64,000 nucleotides of DNA from JAEXOD01 sp964652025. GTDB taxonomy: Bacteria; Bacteroidota; Ignavibacteria; Ignavibacteriales; Melioribacteraceae. Position 1 is the stretch's first letter; the number at the start of each line of letters is the position of its first letter. The DNA is taken from contig CAZYZX010000012.1 of NCBI GenBank assembly GCA_964652025.1, positions 1 to 64,000 of the forward strand, in the 5' to 3' direction. The notes beneath the pieces are model-generated. The model saw nothing but the letters and a program-made list of their open reading frames with translations, was not told the DNA's origin and made no database searches. Below are positions 53,879 to 63,091 of the stretch, piece after piece. Both the position numbers and the translations under genes were made by a program.

Positions 53879-56419
53879 ATGGCTGTTTTAAAGAACAAGC
53901 AAAAAAAAAGTAATTCCGACAATTCTGGTTTTATTATAAGCCCCGAAAAAAAGAAAAAAATAATGGGGCTTTTTATTCTCATTCTTTCAGTTTTAATTTT
54001 CTTTAGTATATTATCCTACAGTAGAAAAGACCTTTCGAATTTACAAAATTTTTATAGTGATTTTATAAGTTCATTTGCCCCTAGCGAAGAATTTTTAGAA
54101 CGACAACAAAATACATCTAATTGGTTAGGTATTTTTGGTGCTTATTTTTCAAGTTTTTTAATTAATAATACTTTAGGATATTTTTCTATTGTTTTACCTG
54201 TTATTATTTTCCTCTTTGGGTATTATATTATTTTTAAGCCAAAAACTAAAAACATTTTAACGGTCTCTAATTTTTTATTAGCTTTGGGTATTTTGTTCCC
54301 TTCTTTAGCTGGGTTATTAAGGTTTAAGTTTAATATTTTTACAGACTATAACGAGTTAAGCGGTAAAATTGGTGATTTTTTTGGTCAATCTATAGGTATT
54401 TTATTAGGTGGCTTAGGGGGAATAATTTTCTTTTTCTTTGCAATATTTTTAACATTTTTTTTAACGTTTGATATTAACTTTACTAAAATAGGGGATTGGT
54501 TTAAGTATTTATGGAACGAGGTAATTGTAGATAAAGATAATAAAAACAAAGATGATGAAGACGAAGAAGATGATGACGATAAAAATAATAAGAATAATAA
54601 AGATGATAAGAAAAAAGATAATGATATAAAAGAAGAAAAGGTAATTAATAAAATTAAACCAAGGTTAAGCGAGCTAAGTAAAGCATTTGGTGAAGATGAC
54701 GAAGAAGAAGATACAAGAATAGAAATTGTTAGAAAAGATAATGATAATAAGAAAGAAGAGGATAAAAAATCTGATACAAAAGCTAAAAAAGATGACGATA
54801 AACCAATAGATAAAACGCCTGCAGATTCAAAAGCTGCTGATAATGATGATATTAAACTACACGATGATTTACCAAAAGTAGATTTGCCAGAGGAGCTTAA
54901 AAAGGAAGCAAAACTACCAGAGCAATGGGAAGAAGAGATTAACTTTAAACCAATTCCTTTAGATAAATTTAAAACTTACCCCAATGATGGGGCAAATATA
55001 AGCGATGAGGAATTAAAACGGAATGCAGAGCTACTTAAAGAAAAGCTTGCAATTTTTGATATTAAAATTGAAGATATTAAAGTGCATCCGGGTCCTGTTG
55101 TTACAATGTACGAAATAGTCCCCTCGCCTGGTGTAAAAATTAGCAGGATTGTAAGCTTAGAAAATGATATTGCTTTAGCTTTAGCAGCACGCGGCATAAG
55201 AATTATTGCACCAATACCAGGCAAAAGTGCAATAGGTGTGGAAATTCCTAATGCTACAGCTTCTATGGTAAGTGCCCGCAGTGTGTTAGAAAAAATTAAG
55301 GACTTTAAAGGAAATTTACCTTTAGCATTTGGTAAAGAAATTAATGGTGATATTCATATAGCAGATTTATCTACAATTCCTCACCTTTTAGTAGCTGGTT
55401 CAACTGGTAGCGGTAAAAGTGTGGGTATTAATATGATGATAATGAGTTTAATTTATACTAAACACCCTAGCGAAGTTAAATTTGTTATAATAGACCCAAA
55501 GAAAATTGAACTTTCGTTTTATCAAAAGTTAAATAAACATTATTTGGCAGTTTCGCCAGATTTAGACGAAGAAATAATTACTTCACCACAAAATGCATTA
55601 GTAGTTCTTAAAGCATGTGTTTTAGAAATGGAGAAACGATATGATATGCTTTCTAACGCAGGGGTGAGGAATATTTTAGAGTATAACTTAAAAATATCAG
55701 ATAAAAAACGGAAACCAGCTGATACAGCTACTATTAAGCACCACAAATTACCTTATATTGTTATTATTATAGATGAATTAGCAGACTTGATGATAACTTC
55801 TGGTAAAGAGGTGGAAGAGCCAATAGCAAGAATTGCACAACTTGCAAGAGCAGTGGGTATTCATTTGGTTGTAGCTACACAGCGTCCTTCTGTAAATGTA
55901 ATTACGGGTGTTATTAAAGCTAATTTTAGTGCAAGAATTGCTTATCAAGTAGCTTCTAAAATCGATAGCCGAACTATTTTAGATATGAATGGCGCAGAGC
56001 AACTTTTGGGGCGAGGTGATATGCTCTATTTGCCTGCGGGGCTGCCTAAACCGGTTAGAATTCAAAATGCTTTTGTATCTACTGATGAAGTAGAAGATGT
56101 TACTGATTATGTTTATGCACAAAAAGGATTTTCCAAACGCTATTTGTTGCCTTCTGTAATTTCCATAAAGGGGGGAACCAATGAAAGCATAGTAGCAGAC
56201 TTAGACCCCATGTTTGAAGAAGCAGCTTTGTGTATATTAAATAATAATCAAGCATCTGTTTCGTTGCTTCAAAGGAAGCTTAAACTTGGTTATGCAAGGG
56301 CTGCAAGAATTATGGACCAATTAGAACAAGCGGGGGTGGTATCTACTGCAGAAAATGGAAAGCGCGTTATTAATATTAGCAGTTATGATGAACTTGATGC
56401 AATAATTAAAAATTTATAG
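53879..56419 (+). CDS. ftsK: DNA translocase FtsK
   Basis: 846 residues. Four predicted membrane helices (about 28-200), an extremely charged linker rich in D/K/E/N (about 215-335), alpha/beta motor domains with Walker A AGSTGSGKSVG and Walker B VIIIDELADL, and a C-terminal winged-helix gamma domain (DPMFEEAALCILNNNQASVSLLQ within the usual order). Moves chromosomes through the septum and should recognise KOPS-like sequences. Start ATG at 53879, four bases after comB. Confidence 0.96.
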   Translation: MAVLKNKQKKSNSDNSGFIISPEKKKKIMGLFILILSVLIFFSILSYSRKDLSNLQNFYSDFISSFAPSEEFLERQQNTSNWLGIFGAYFSSFLINNTLGYFSIVLPVIIFLFGYYIIFKPKTKNILTVSNFLLALGILFPSLAGLLRFKFNIFTDYNELSGKIGDFFGQSIGILLGGLGGIIFFFFAIFLTFFLTFDINFTKIGDWFKYLWNEVIVDKDNKNKDDEDEEDDDDKNNKNNKDDKKKDNDIKEEKVINKIKPRLSELSKAFGEDDEEEDTRIEIVRKDNDNKKEEDKKSDTKAKKDDDKPIDKTPADSKAADNDDIKLHDDLPKVDLPEELKKEAKLPEQWEEEINFKPIPLDKFKTYPNDGANISDEELKRNAELLKEKLAIFDIKIEDIKVHPGPVVTMYEIVPSPGVKISRIVSLENDIALALAARGIRIIAPIPGKSAIGVEIPNATASMVSARSVLEKIKDFKGNLPLAFGKEINGDIHIADLSTIPHLLVAGSTGSGKSVGINMMIMSLIYTKHPSEVKFVIIDPKKIELSFYQKLNKHYLAVSPDLDEEIITSPQNALVVLKACVLEMEKRYDMLSNAGVRNILEYNLKISDKKRKPADTATIKHHKLPYIVIIIDELADLMITSGKEVEEPIARIAQLARAVGIHLVVATQRPSVNVITGVIKANFSARIAYQVASKIDSRTILDMNGAEQLLGRGDMLYLPAGLPKPVRIQNAFVSTDEVEDVTDYVYAQKGFSKRYLLPSVISIKGGTNESIVADLDPMFEEAALCILNNNQASVSLLQRKLKLGYARAARIMDQLEQAGVVSTAENGKRVINISSYDELDAIIKNL

Positions 56420-56422
56420 CTT

Positions 56423-57028
56423 ATGAAAAAATTTATATTTTTATTTTTATTATTCCCTTTTTTAGCTTTTGCTCAATCACCAAAAGATATTCTTAAATCT
56501 ATTCAAAACAAGGTTAAAAATAGTGCTGGGTTTGAATCCACTTTCAAGCAATCTTTTGGTGGTAACACAAAAAATAAATCTGTTAATACTGGCAAATTTA
56601 TTTTTACTTATGGTGATAAATATATTGTAGAAGCTAAAAATTTTAAGATTAACAGCGATGGCAAAACAGTTTGGAATTATAATGTAAAACAAAAACGAGT
56701 TTTAATTAGTAATACTTCCGATGAAGCTTCTTCCTTTTCGATTGATAGATATTTATTTAAAGTACCAGATTTATGTAATATCACTTTAATTAAAAATGGT
56801 GTTTATCCAAATTCAATAAGCTTAGTTCCAAAAAGTAACGATTTAGAGTTTACAAGTGCCGAAGTTTATGCAGATGAAAATTATATTGTAAAAAAGGTGA
56901 TAATTACAGATACCAACAACATTACTTATATTTTAGAGTTAACAGATAATAAAGTAATTACCGATATTAGCAAGTATAATTTTACTTTTGAAATACCAAA
57001 AGGGATTAAAGTTGTTGATATGAGGTGA
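56423..57028 (+). CDS. lolA: outer-membrane lipoprotein carrier LolA
   Basis: 201 residues. Signal peptide (FIFLFLLFPFLAFAQS), then the unclosed beta-barrel with SAGFESTFKQSF, GKFIFTYGDKY, DGKTVWNYNVKQKRVLIS and EVYADENYIVKKVII. Periplasmic chaperone for lipoproteins. Its presence shows a diderm envelope with lipoprotein export. Starts 3 bases after ftsK. Confidence 0.9.
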   Translation: MKKFIFLFLLFPFLAFAQSPKDILKSIQNKVKNSAGFESTFKQSFGGNTKNKSVNTGKFIFTYGDKYIVEAKNFKINSDGKTVWNYNVKQKRVLISNTSDEASSFSIDRYLFKVPDLCNITLIKNGVYPNSISLVPKSNDLEFTSAEVYADENYIVKKVIITDTNNITYILELTDNKVITDISKYNFTFEIPKGIKVVDMR

Positions 57029-57030
57029 GA

Positions 57031-57393
57031 TCACTTACCTAAAAGCAATTTACCAGCGTAAATAATTAAAAATACAGCAAATATTTTTTTAAGCATTGCT
57101 TCGGGTATTTCTGTAGCAATTTTAGAAGAAAAATAGCTGCCAACCAAAAATGCTGCCGCCATAATTATTACAGCTTTAACATTTACAAAACCTTTATTGT
57201 AATAATTTATTACTGCTAAAATTCCTATTGGTGGTAAAAGTAAACCTAAAGAAGTACCTTGAGCTGCTTGTTGGCTATAACCTAAAATCATTACAAGAGC
57301 GGGTATTACGATTATGCCGCCACCAATGCCTAAAAGCCCACTCATTGCCCCTGCAAGAATTCCGATAATAATTAAAATAATAATCTCGTTCAT
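57031..57393 (-). CDS. half-size TauE/SafE-family membrane protein
   Basis: 120 residues from ATG 57393, which follows a TTG-started extension of four codons I did not use. Four hydrophobic helices and the family motif GAMSGLLGIGGGIIVIPALV. Full TauE/SafE transporters have about 250 residues and an internal repeat; this carries one half and would need to dimerise. Substrate unknown (sulfite, sulfonate and other anions are known for the family). Converges on lolA with a 2-bp gap. Confidence 0.85.
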   Translation of the reverse strand: MNEIIILIIIGILAGAMSGLLGIGGGIIVIPALVMILGYSQQAAQGTSLGLLLPPIGILAVINYYNKGFVNVKAVIIMAAAFLVGSYFSSKIATEIPEAMLKKIFAVFLIIYAGKLLLGK

Positions 57394-57406
57394 TAATTTT
57401 CCCAAA

Positions 57407-58513
57407 TTATTTTATTAAAAGCATTTTGTTTACTTTATAATCTTTATTAGATGAAATCTTATAAAAATAGATTCCAGATGGAATATTTTGGTTTGCAATA
57501 TAGTTATATTTATAATTACCTTCTGATAGTAAGCCTAAATTATCGCAAAAAATTAGTTCACCAATTGAGTTAAAAACTTCTACTTTAACGTTAGAATCAG
57601 AGGGTAAAGTAAATTCAATTGTAGTTGATGGATTAAATGGATTAGGATAATTTTGTTTTAATGTAAAGGATAAATTAGGTGCAATATCATTATTAACGCT
57701 GGTGGGTAAAGGTTTGCCAGCATCTACCCAAGCTGTATAAATTAAAGAGGCTAATGCAGTAGATGATTTTTTTAATAAGTGCAAAGTAAAGTTTTTTGTT
57801 AATGCCCACAGTTTTGCATAGTAAACAGAATTGTAAGAACCACCGGCGCTAGTTTTAGCAACTAAATCTGCATTAAGTAAGCTATCTGTATAAGGAAAGT
57901 TTTGGTAAATAAAATTAAATACAAAGTTTGGTATATTAGAAATGTAAATTGCGCTATCGGGGTTAAAAGTTATTTCGTTTATGTAGGTGCTAATCATTTT
58001 AGATTCATAACGGGAGTGGATACCAGTTTGACCAGTAAGCTGCCCATTATAATTAGTGCAAATATGAAGTGGCATACTTGCATCTCCGATGTAATGGCCT
58101 AAATCTGCACCAATAAGCATAGCTTTGGTAAAATTAAGTCTTTGTAAATTGCTTTTTAAGCTATCATAAGCGGCAATAATAGCCCAAGGTAAAATGCCTT
58201 GGTCATAAACAAAATTATATCCATAAACAGCAATCATGCTATCTATATTTTGCGAGATATAACCATAAGAAACAAACATTGGATAGCTATCGATATCTAT
58301 ATAATGTTTTGGGGCTTCTGTGGGGTCTTGGCTTTTTCTATCATCGGCATCGCTTGCATGCTCTCCTAAAACTTGTTGCCAGCTAAATAAATATTGAGCA
58401 CTGTTATTAAAACCATAAACAGAACGATAATTAATAAAATAATGGGCTTGCCCACCCCAACCAAAAACCAAACCAGTAAAAGAAATAAAATAAATTAAAA
58501 ATAAATTTTTCAT
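57407..58513 (-). CDS. secreted S1/P1-nuclease or zinc phospholipase C-like enzyme with T9SS domain
   Basis: 368 residues. Signal peptide ending before Trp in VFGWGGQAHYFIN; in this superfamily the mature N-terminal Trp and the following His bind zinc. Further candidate ligands: HASDADDRKS, KHYIDID, DLGHYIGDASMPLH and GIHSRYE, the classic H-D-H pattern of a tri-zinc site. The last 80 residues are a T9SS type A sorting domain (QNYPNPFNPSTTIEF...SGIYFYKI). Substrate (nucleic acid or phospholipid) is undecided. Confidence 0.87.
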   Translation of the reverse strand: MKNLFLIYFISFTGLVFGWGGQAHYFINYRSVYGFNNSAQYLFSWQQVLGEHASDADDRKSQDPTEAPKHYIDIDSYPMFVSYGYISQNIDSMIAVYGYNFVYDQGILPWAIIAAYDSLKSNLQRLNFTKAMLIGADLGHYIGDASMPLHICTNYNGQLTGQTGIHSRYESKMISTYINEITFNPDSAIYISNIPNFVFNFIYQNFPYTDSLLNADLVAKTSAGGSYNSVYYAKLWALTKNFTLHLLKKSSTALASLIYTAWVDAGKPLPTSVNNDIAPNLSFTLKQNYPNPFNPSTTIEFTLPSDSNVKVEVFNSIGELIFCDNLGLLSEGNYKYNYIANQNIPSGIYFYKISSNKDYKVNKMLLIK

Positions 58514-58641
58514 AATAAGTAATTTTAAAGATGAACTTTAATTTTACTTATAATAATTTTAATATGCAAATAGTAAAATTTGCAAAGGTATAATTTTAAT
58601 CTAAAAATGTTAAAAATAAATTACTTAAATAAACAAAAAAC

Positions 58642-58670
58642 TTGACATTAGTAATAAAAATAGTTAATAT
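58642..58670 (+). promoter_or_regulatory. sigma-70-type promoter of the AAA15/RloB module
   Basis: TTGACA (58642-58647), a 17-base spacer, and TAATAT (58665-58670): almost the ideal housekeeping consensus, which is rare in this window. Transcription would start near 58677, next to the dyad at 58680. Confidence 0.7.
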
Positions 58671-58679
58671 TAATATCTA

Positions 58680-58700
58680 AAATGTGAAAAAATCACATTT
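58680..58700. promoter_or_regulatory. perfect dyad operator just downstream of the promoter
   Basis: AAATGTGA (58680-58687), five A, TCACATTT (58693-58700). An 8-bp perfect inverted repeat placed on the expected transcription start; it resembles a CRP/FNR half-site pair but with a 5-bp instead of 6-bp spacer. Likely repressor site for the defence genes. Confidence 0.65.
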
Positions 58701-58723
58701 CTTAATAAAAAAGTGAGTAAATT

Positions 58724-60070
58724 ATGCTATTAACATTAAAAGTAGAAAATTTTTTAAGCATTGGTGAAGAGGTGCTATTTTCAATGGCTGCTGGTAAAAT
58801 ACAGCAACATAAGGAAATGCATACATATAGTTTTAGAGGTAAGCCAAACAATTTAATATTAAAAATTGCTGCTATTTATGGGGCTAATTCTTCTGGTAAA
58901 AGTAACTTAATTAAAGCAATAGATACTATTAAAAGAATTGTATTAAAGGGAACAAAGCCTGAGGAATCTATTCCAATTATTCCATTTAAATTAAATTCAA
59001 AATATCAAAAAAAAACTACTAATTTTGAAATTGAATTTATTAAAAATGATAATATTTATGCTTTTGGATTTAAAGCTGATATTGAAAAAATACATGAGGA
59101 ATGGCTTTATAATATTACAACTGCAAAGCCAAAGGTAATATATGAAAGGAAATATAAAGAAAAAGAAAAATATGATTATACTTTTCTAAAAAACAAAAAA
59201 ATATCTGCTGAAGAAAGAAATTTCATATCTTTTTTATCAAAAGGAACGAGGAAAAATCAACTATTCTTAACAGAGTGTTTTTTTCATAAAACAAATAATA
59301 ATTTTAATAGTTATCCTGGTATAAACGATACAATTGAATGGTTCATTAAAAACCTATCGGTGATATTTCCGGATACTTCGTATAATCCACTTTTATTACA
59401 CCTTGATAATTCTGAAGAATTTTTTTCAAAATTTCAAGAATTAATATGTAGTTCTGATACTGGTATAGATGGAATAGAGCTTAAAGAAGTGAAATTTGAT
59501 ACATTAGTAGATCTACCAGAAGAGCTAAAAAATGAAATTAAAAAAACGTTAAAACCAAAAAAAGGTGCTTTGCTTAATATAAATAATGCGATATTGATTA
59601 GTAAAAATAAAAATAACGAAATAATAGTTAAAAAATTGTTTGCTAAGCATAAAATTAAAAATGGAAATAATGGGAATAATTTTGAATACTTTGACCTTGA
59701 TTTAGAATCTGACGGCACAAGAAGACTATTTGATTTAATACCAGTTTTAATAAATGAAGATAAAAATACTGAATTGGTAGTCTTTATTGATGAGCTTAAC
59801 AGAAGCTTACATCCAAAATTAACAAAATGGTTTTTGGAAGTTTTTATTGGTCAATCTTTTGGTAAAAAAGTGCAACTTATATTTACTACACACGAAGAAT
59901 ATATGTTAGATTTGGAATTTTTAAGAAAAGATGAGATTTGGTTTACTGAAAAAGACGCACACAAAGAAACAAAATTGTTTTCATTAGCAGAGTTTAAGGA
60001 TATACGTTTTGATAAACGAATTAGAGATGACTATTTATTAGGCAGATTTGGAGGAATACCTAAAATTTAA
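58724..60070 (+). CDS. AAA15-family ATPase, RloA/AbiLi-like (anti-phage defence)
   Basis: 448 residues. N-terminal LKVENFLSIGEEVLF, Walker A GANSSGKS (53-60), and an ABC/SMC-type C-terminal half with DSDGTRRL-like LESDGTRRLFDL (signature region), Walker B LVVFIDELNRSLHP and a switch His in FTTHEEYML. This is the AAA15 (OLD-like, AbiLi/RloA) group, which partners with TOPRIM-type effectors. The downstream gene is RloB, making an AbiL-like pair. Lone defence genes with no integrase nearby. The weak GTGAG ribosome site, promoter and dyad lie directly upstream. Confidence 0.88.
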   Translation: MLLTLKVENFLSIGEEVLFSMAAGKIQQHKEMHTYSFRGKPNNLILKIAAIYGANSSGKSNLIKAIDTIKRIVLKGTKPEESIPIIPFKLNSKYQKKTTNFEIEFIKNDNIYAFGFKADIEKIHEEWLYNITTAKPKVIYERKYKEKEKYDYTFLKNKKISAEERNFISFLSKGTRKNQLFLTECFFHKTNNNFNSYPGINDTIEWFIKNLSVIFPDTSYNPLLLHLDNSEEFFSKFQELICSSDTGIDGIELKEVKFDTLVDLPEELKNEIKKTLKPKKGALLNINNAILISKNKNNEIIVKKLFAKHKIKNGNNGNNFEYFDLDLESDGTRRLFDLIPVLINEDKNTELVVFIDELNRSLHPKLTKWFLEVFIGQSFGKKVQLIFTTHEEYMLDLEFLRKDEIWFTEKDAHKETKLFSLAEFKDIRFDKRIRDDYLLGRFGGIPKI

Positions 60071-60082
60071 TTGAGGTAATTA

Positions 60083-60763
60083 ATGAATAGAGAATTTAAT
60101 AAATTTAAGAAACTTGAAAAAATTAGAGATCAAAAAAGTTTATTTATAATTGCTACTGAAGGTGAAAAAACAGAAAAAATATATTTCAATTATCTTAAAG
60201 ATAATGGATATTTAAAGTTTAATGTTATTATCAAAGTATTAAATAGTGAAGCGGGAAGAAGTTCCCCAAGTGAGGTATATAAAAGGTTAAGAAGATATAT
60301 TAAAGAGAACAATATAAATTTAAGCAAAGATGAATTATGGCTTGTTATTGATAGAGATAAAGGTTCCAATGATAATGAAAAAATGGAAAAGTTATATAAG
60401 CAATGTAAGGATGAAAATATAGGTTTTGGCTTAAGTAATCCCTGTTTTGAATTATGGTTTTTATTACATAAAGAAGATGTTTCGAAATACAATAGAATTG
60501 AAACGGCATTAATTTTGGAAAATAAAAGAGAAACCAAGCACGGTAAAACACATTTAGAAAAAAAGCTTAGTGAAATTTTTGATGGATATAATAAAAGTAG
60601 ACCAAACTGTTTTAGGTTCGTTCCGTTTACAAAAATTGCATTAAAAAATGCTAAAAAATTAACAAAAGATAGTAAAGTAATTAATTTTGATAATGTAGCA
60701 ACTTATGTTTACCAGTTAGTAGAAAAAATAATTGATGATAACAAAATTAAGCTATTAAATTAA
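60083..60763 (+). CDS. RloB/AbiLii-like TOPRIM effector
   Basis: 226 residues. TOPRIM-like acidic set: E26 and E28 in IIATEGEKTEKIYF, and D90/D92 in LWLVIDRDKG, as in RloB proteins; then NPCFELWFLLH, a family landmark. Twelve bases after the ATPase gene, so translated together. In related ATPase-TOPRIM systems (AbiL, PARIS, OLD/Gabija) the TOPRIM protein is the nuclease that halts growth or cuts nucleic acid once the ATPase senses a phage factor; that mechanism is inferred for this pair. Confidence 0.9.
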   Translation: MNREFNKFKKLEKIRDQKSLFIIATEGEKTEKIYFNYLKDNGYLKFNVIIKVLNSEAGRSSPSEVYKRLRRYIKENNINLSKDELWLVIDRDKGSNDNEKMEKLYKQCKDENIGFGLSNPCFELWFLLHKEDVSKYNRIETALILENKRETKHGKTHLEKKLSEIFDGYNKSRPNCFRFVPFTKIALKNAKKLTKDSKVINFDNVATYVYQLVEKIIDDNKIKLLN

Positions 60764-60843
60764 AGCTAAGCCCAATAAAACAATATAAAATATAAGCTAT
60801 TATATTAATCCTTTAAGAAATTTTTAAATTTATTTAATTATAG

Positions 60844-60882
60844 TTTTAAAGTTTAAAAAGTGTTATTTTTAAAGTTTAAAAA
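60844..60882. repeat. two 16-bp direct repeats upstream of the epimerase gene
   Basis: TTTTAAAGTTTAAAAA occurs at 60844-60859 and 60867-60882, 23 bases apart (about two helical turns). Each copy is partly palindromic (TTTAAA). Could be paired operator sites for the epimerase gene or simple AT-rich repetition. Confidence 0.55.
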
Positions 60883-60898
60883 ATAAATAATTAGAAAA

Positions 60899-61936
60899 AT
60901 GAAAGTATTTGTAACAGGTGGAAGCGGATTTTTAGGAATTAACTTAATTAGGTATTTACTTAACCTAAATTATGAAGTTACATCGTTAGATTTAGTAGAG
61001 TTTGATTATCCTGATTGTAAAGATAAAATTAAAGCAGTTGTTGGTGATATAAGGGATGAAAAAATAGTAGACCAGCTGATGCAAGGGCAAGATTATGTTG
61101 TGCATTGTGCAGCCGCTTTGCCTTTATATCCGCCCGATGATATTTACACAACAGATGTAATTGGCACAAGAATATTGGTAGAAGCTGCATTGCGCCATAA
61201 CATTAAACGTTTTGTTCATATTAGTTCAACAGCAGTGTATGGAATTCCCGATCATCATCCAATTTACGAAACTGATAAATTAGATGGTGTGGGTCCATAT
61301 GGTAAAGCAAAAATATTGGCAGAAAAAGAATGTGAAGCCGGAAGGGAAAAAGGGCTTTGCGTACCAATATTAAGACCTAAATCTTTTGTAGGACCAGAGC
61401 GTTTAGGAGTTTTTGCGCTTTTTTATGATTGGGCTAAAGATGGTAGAAGTTTTCCAATGATTGGAGATGGCTTTAATCGTTATCAACTATTGGATGTTGA
61501 AGACTTATGCGAAGTTATCGTTAATTGCTTTAATCTGGATGCTGATAAGGTGAACGATGTTTTTAACATCGGTGCTAAAGAATTTACTACAATGCGGGAA
61601 GACTACCAAGCAGTGCTAGATGCTGCTGGTTTTGGTAAAAGGATTGTTGGCTTGCCAGAAACACCAATAATTTTAACACTAAGGATTTTAGAAGCATTGA
61701 AACTTTCCCCATTATATAAATGGGTGTATGAAACAGCAAGCAAAGACTCTTTCGTTTCTATTGAAAAGGCAGAAAAAATATTAAATTTTAATCCAAAATA
61801 TTCCAATAAAGCTGCACTTGTACGTAATTACAAATGGTATTTGGAAAATTACGATAAGTTTAAGGAAACATCTGGTATATCTCACCGCGTTCCTTGGAAA
61901 CAGGGTATTCTTAGTATTGCAAAACTATTTTTTTAA
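60899..61936 (+). CDS. NAD-dependent epimerase/dehydratase (extended SDR)
   Basis: 345 residues. Rossmann motif TGGSGFLGINLIRYL (about 6-20), acidic NAD-specific Asp at DLVEFD, and the catalytic S-x(n)-Y-x3-K as ISSTAVYG ... GPYGKAKILAEKE. This places it in the extended SDR family of nucleotide-sugar epimerases or sterol-type dehydrogenases. No sugar-synthesis genes flank it, so the substrate is unknown. The ATG has no obvious ribosome site. Confidence 0.87.
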   Translation: MKVFVTGGSGFLGINLIRYLLNLNYEVTSLDLVEFDYPDCKDKIKAVVGDIRDEKIVDQLMQGQDYVVHCAAALPLYPPDDIYTTDVIGTRILVEAALRHNIKRFVHISSTAVYGIPDHHPIYETDKLDGVGPYGKAKILAEKECEAGREKGLCVPILRPKSFVGPERLGVFALFYDWAKDGRSFPMIGDGFNRYQLLDVEDLCEVIVNCFNLDADKVNDVFNIGAKEFTTMREDYQAVLDAAGFGKRIVGLPETPIILTLRILEALKLSPLYKWVYETASKDSFVSIEKAEKILNFNPKYSNKAALVRNYKWYLENYDKFKETSGISHRVPWKQGILSIAKLFF

Positions 61937-61972
61937 GAAATTGATTAATTAATAATAAAAACGGAGAAAACT

Positions 61973-62995
61973 ATGCCGACTAAAGCGGATTTTTTAAAGA
62001 CCACAGTAAAACATTTTGATATTAAAGAGCATAATGTAGTTCCCATTGTAGAAGCAATGGAGAGAATGGCTTTTTCATCAAGAGATTTGAACCGAGCAGC
62101 TCAAATTTATGATATGATGTTAAAAGATAAAGATTGTACAATAATTTTAACTTTAGCAGGTTCTATTTTTAGTGCAGGGTTAAAAAAGATTGTTTACGAT
62201 ATGGTTATGAATAATATGGTTGATGCAATTGTATCTACAGGTGCCTTAATGGTTGACCAAGATTTTTTTGAAGCATTAGGATTTAAACATTATCTCGGCT
62301 CACCTTATAGCGATGATAATCTTTTAAGAGAATTACATATAGACCGTATTTATGATACATACATTGATGAAGACGAGTTAAGAATTTGTGACGAGACCAC
62401 ACAAAAAATATTTGATAGCATGGTGCCAAAACCTTATTCATCTCGAGAATACTTAAAAGAATTTGGTAAATACTTAGAAGAAAATGGTGGACCAAAAGTT
62501 GATGATAGCATTATTTATGCTGCATATAAAAAGAACGTTCCAATTTTTGTTCCTGCTTTTTCAGACTGCTCTGCAGGATTTGGTTTTGTAGTTCATCAAA
62601 CTAATAATCCAGAAAAACATTGCTCAATAGATAGCGCAAAAGACTTTTTAGAGTTAACAAAAATTAAATTAGCTTCTAAAGAAACTGGTATTTTTATGAT
62701 AGGTGGTGGCGTTCCTAAAAACTTTACACAAGATATAGTTGTTGCTGCAGATATTTTACAAGAAGATGCTCCAATGCACAAATATGCTGTTCAAATAACA
62801 GTTGCAGATGTTAGAGATGGTGCGTTATCATCATCTACATTAAAGGAAGCTAGCAGCTGGGGTAAAGTAGAAACAACATTTGAACAAATGGTTTATTCCG
62901 AAGCAACTTTAGCTTTCCCATTAATTGCGGGTTATGCTTATCATAAAGGAAGTTGGAAAAATAGAGAACCCAAAAACTTATCTAACATGTTTTAA
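61973..62995 (+). CDS. deoxyhypusine synthase-like protein
   Basis: 340 residues, matching bacterial DHS-family proteins: LTLAGSIFSAGLKKIVYDM, IVSTGALMVDQDFFEALG, PAFSDCSAGFGF, IGGGVPKNF and EASSWGKVETTF, where the Lys of WGK corresponds to the imine-forming lysine of eukaryotic enzymes. Bacteria have no eIF5A, so this enzyme most likely transfers an aminobutyl group from spermidine to a small amine (homospermidine synthase-like). Good ACGGAG ribosome site. A strong terminator follows. Confidence 0.9.
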   Translation: MPTKADFLKTTVKHFDIKEHNVVPIVEAMERMAFSSRDLNRAAQIYDMMLKDKDCTIILTLAGSIFSAGLKKIVYDMVMNNMVDAIVSTGALMVDQDFFEALGFKHYLGSPYSDDNLLRELHIDRIYDTYIDEDELRICDETTQKIFDSMVPKPYSSREYLKEFGKYLEENGGPKVDDSIIYAAYKKNVPIFVPAFSDCSAGFGFVVHQTNNPEKHCSIDSAKDFLELTKIKLASKETGIFMIGGGVPKNFTQDIVVAADILQEDAPMHKYAVQITVADVRDGALSSSTLKEASSWGKVETTFEQMVYSEATLAFPLIAGYAYHKGSWKNREPKNLSNMF

Positions 62996-63018
62996 TTGAT
63001 ATTTATTTATCAAATACT

Positions 63019-63048
63019 AAAAGTTTCCGAGCAATCGGAAACTTTTTT
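63019..63048 (+). terminator. intrinsic terminator after the DHS-like gene
   Basis: AAAAGTTTCCGA (63019-63030), GCAA tetraloop, TCGGAAACTTTT (63035-63046) and further T: twelve base pairs with a GNRA loop and T-tract, 23 bases after the stop. Confidence 0.95.
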
Positions 63049-63091
63049 ATTTTAAATATATTGTTTTAATTGCAGCGCTTTAAAATTAAGA

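Noticed and set aside
58680..58700. CRP site upstream of the defence genes
   Set aside because: Half-sites TGTGA/TCACA match CRP, but the spacer is 5 bp rather than 6, and the site lies on the start point instead of an activating position; I call it an operator for an unknown factor.
60764..60898. Attachment site or integration scar near the RloAB pair
   Set aside because: I looked for tRNA fragments, integrase remnants and flanking direct repeats; only AT-rich 16-mers ahead of the epimerase gene were found, and these do not bracket the module.
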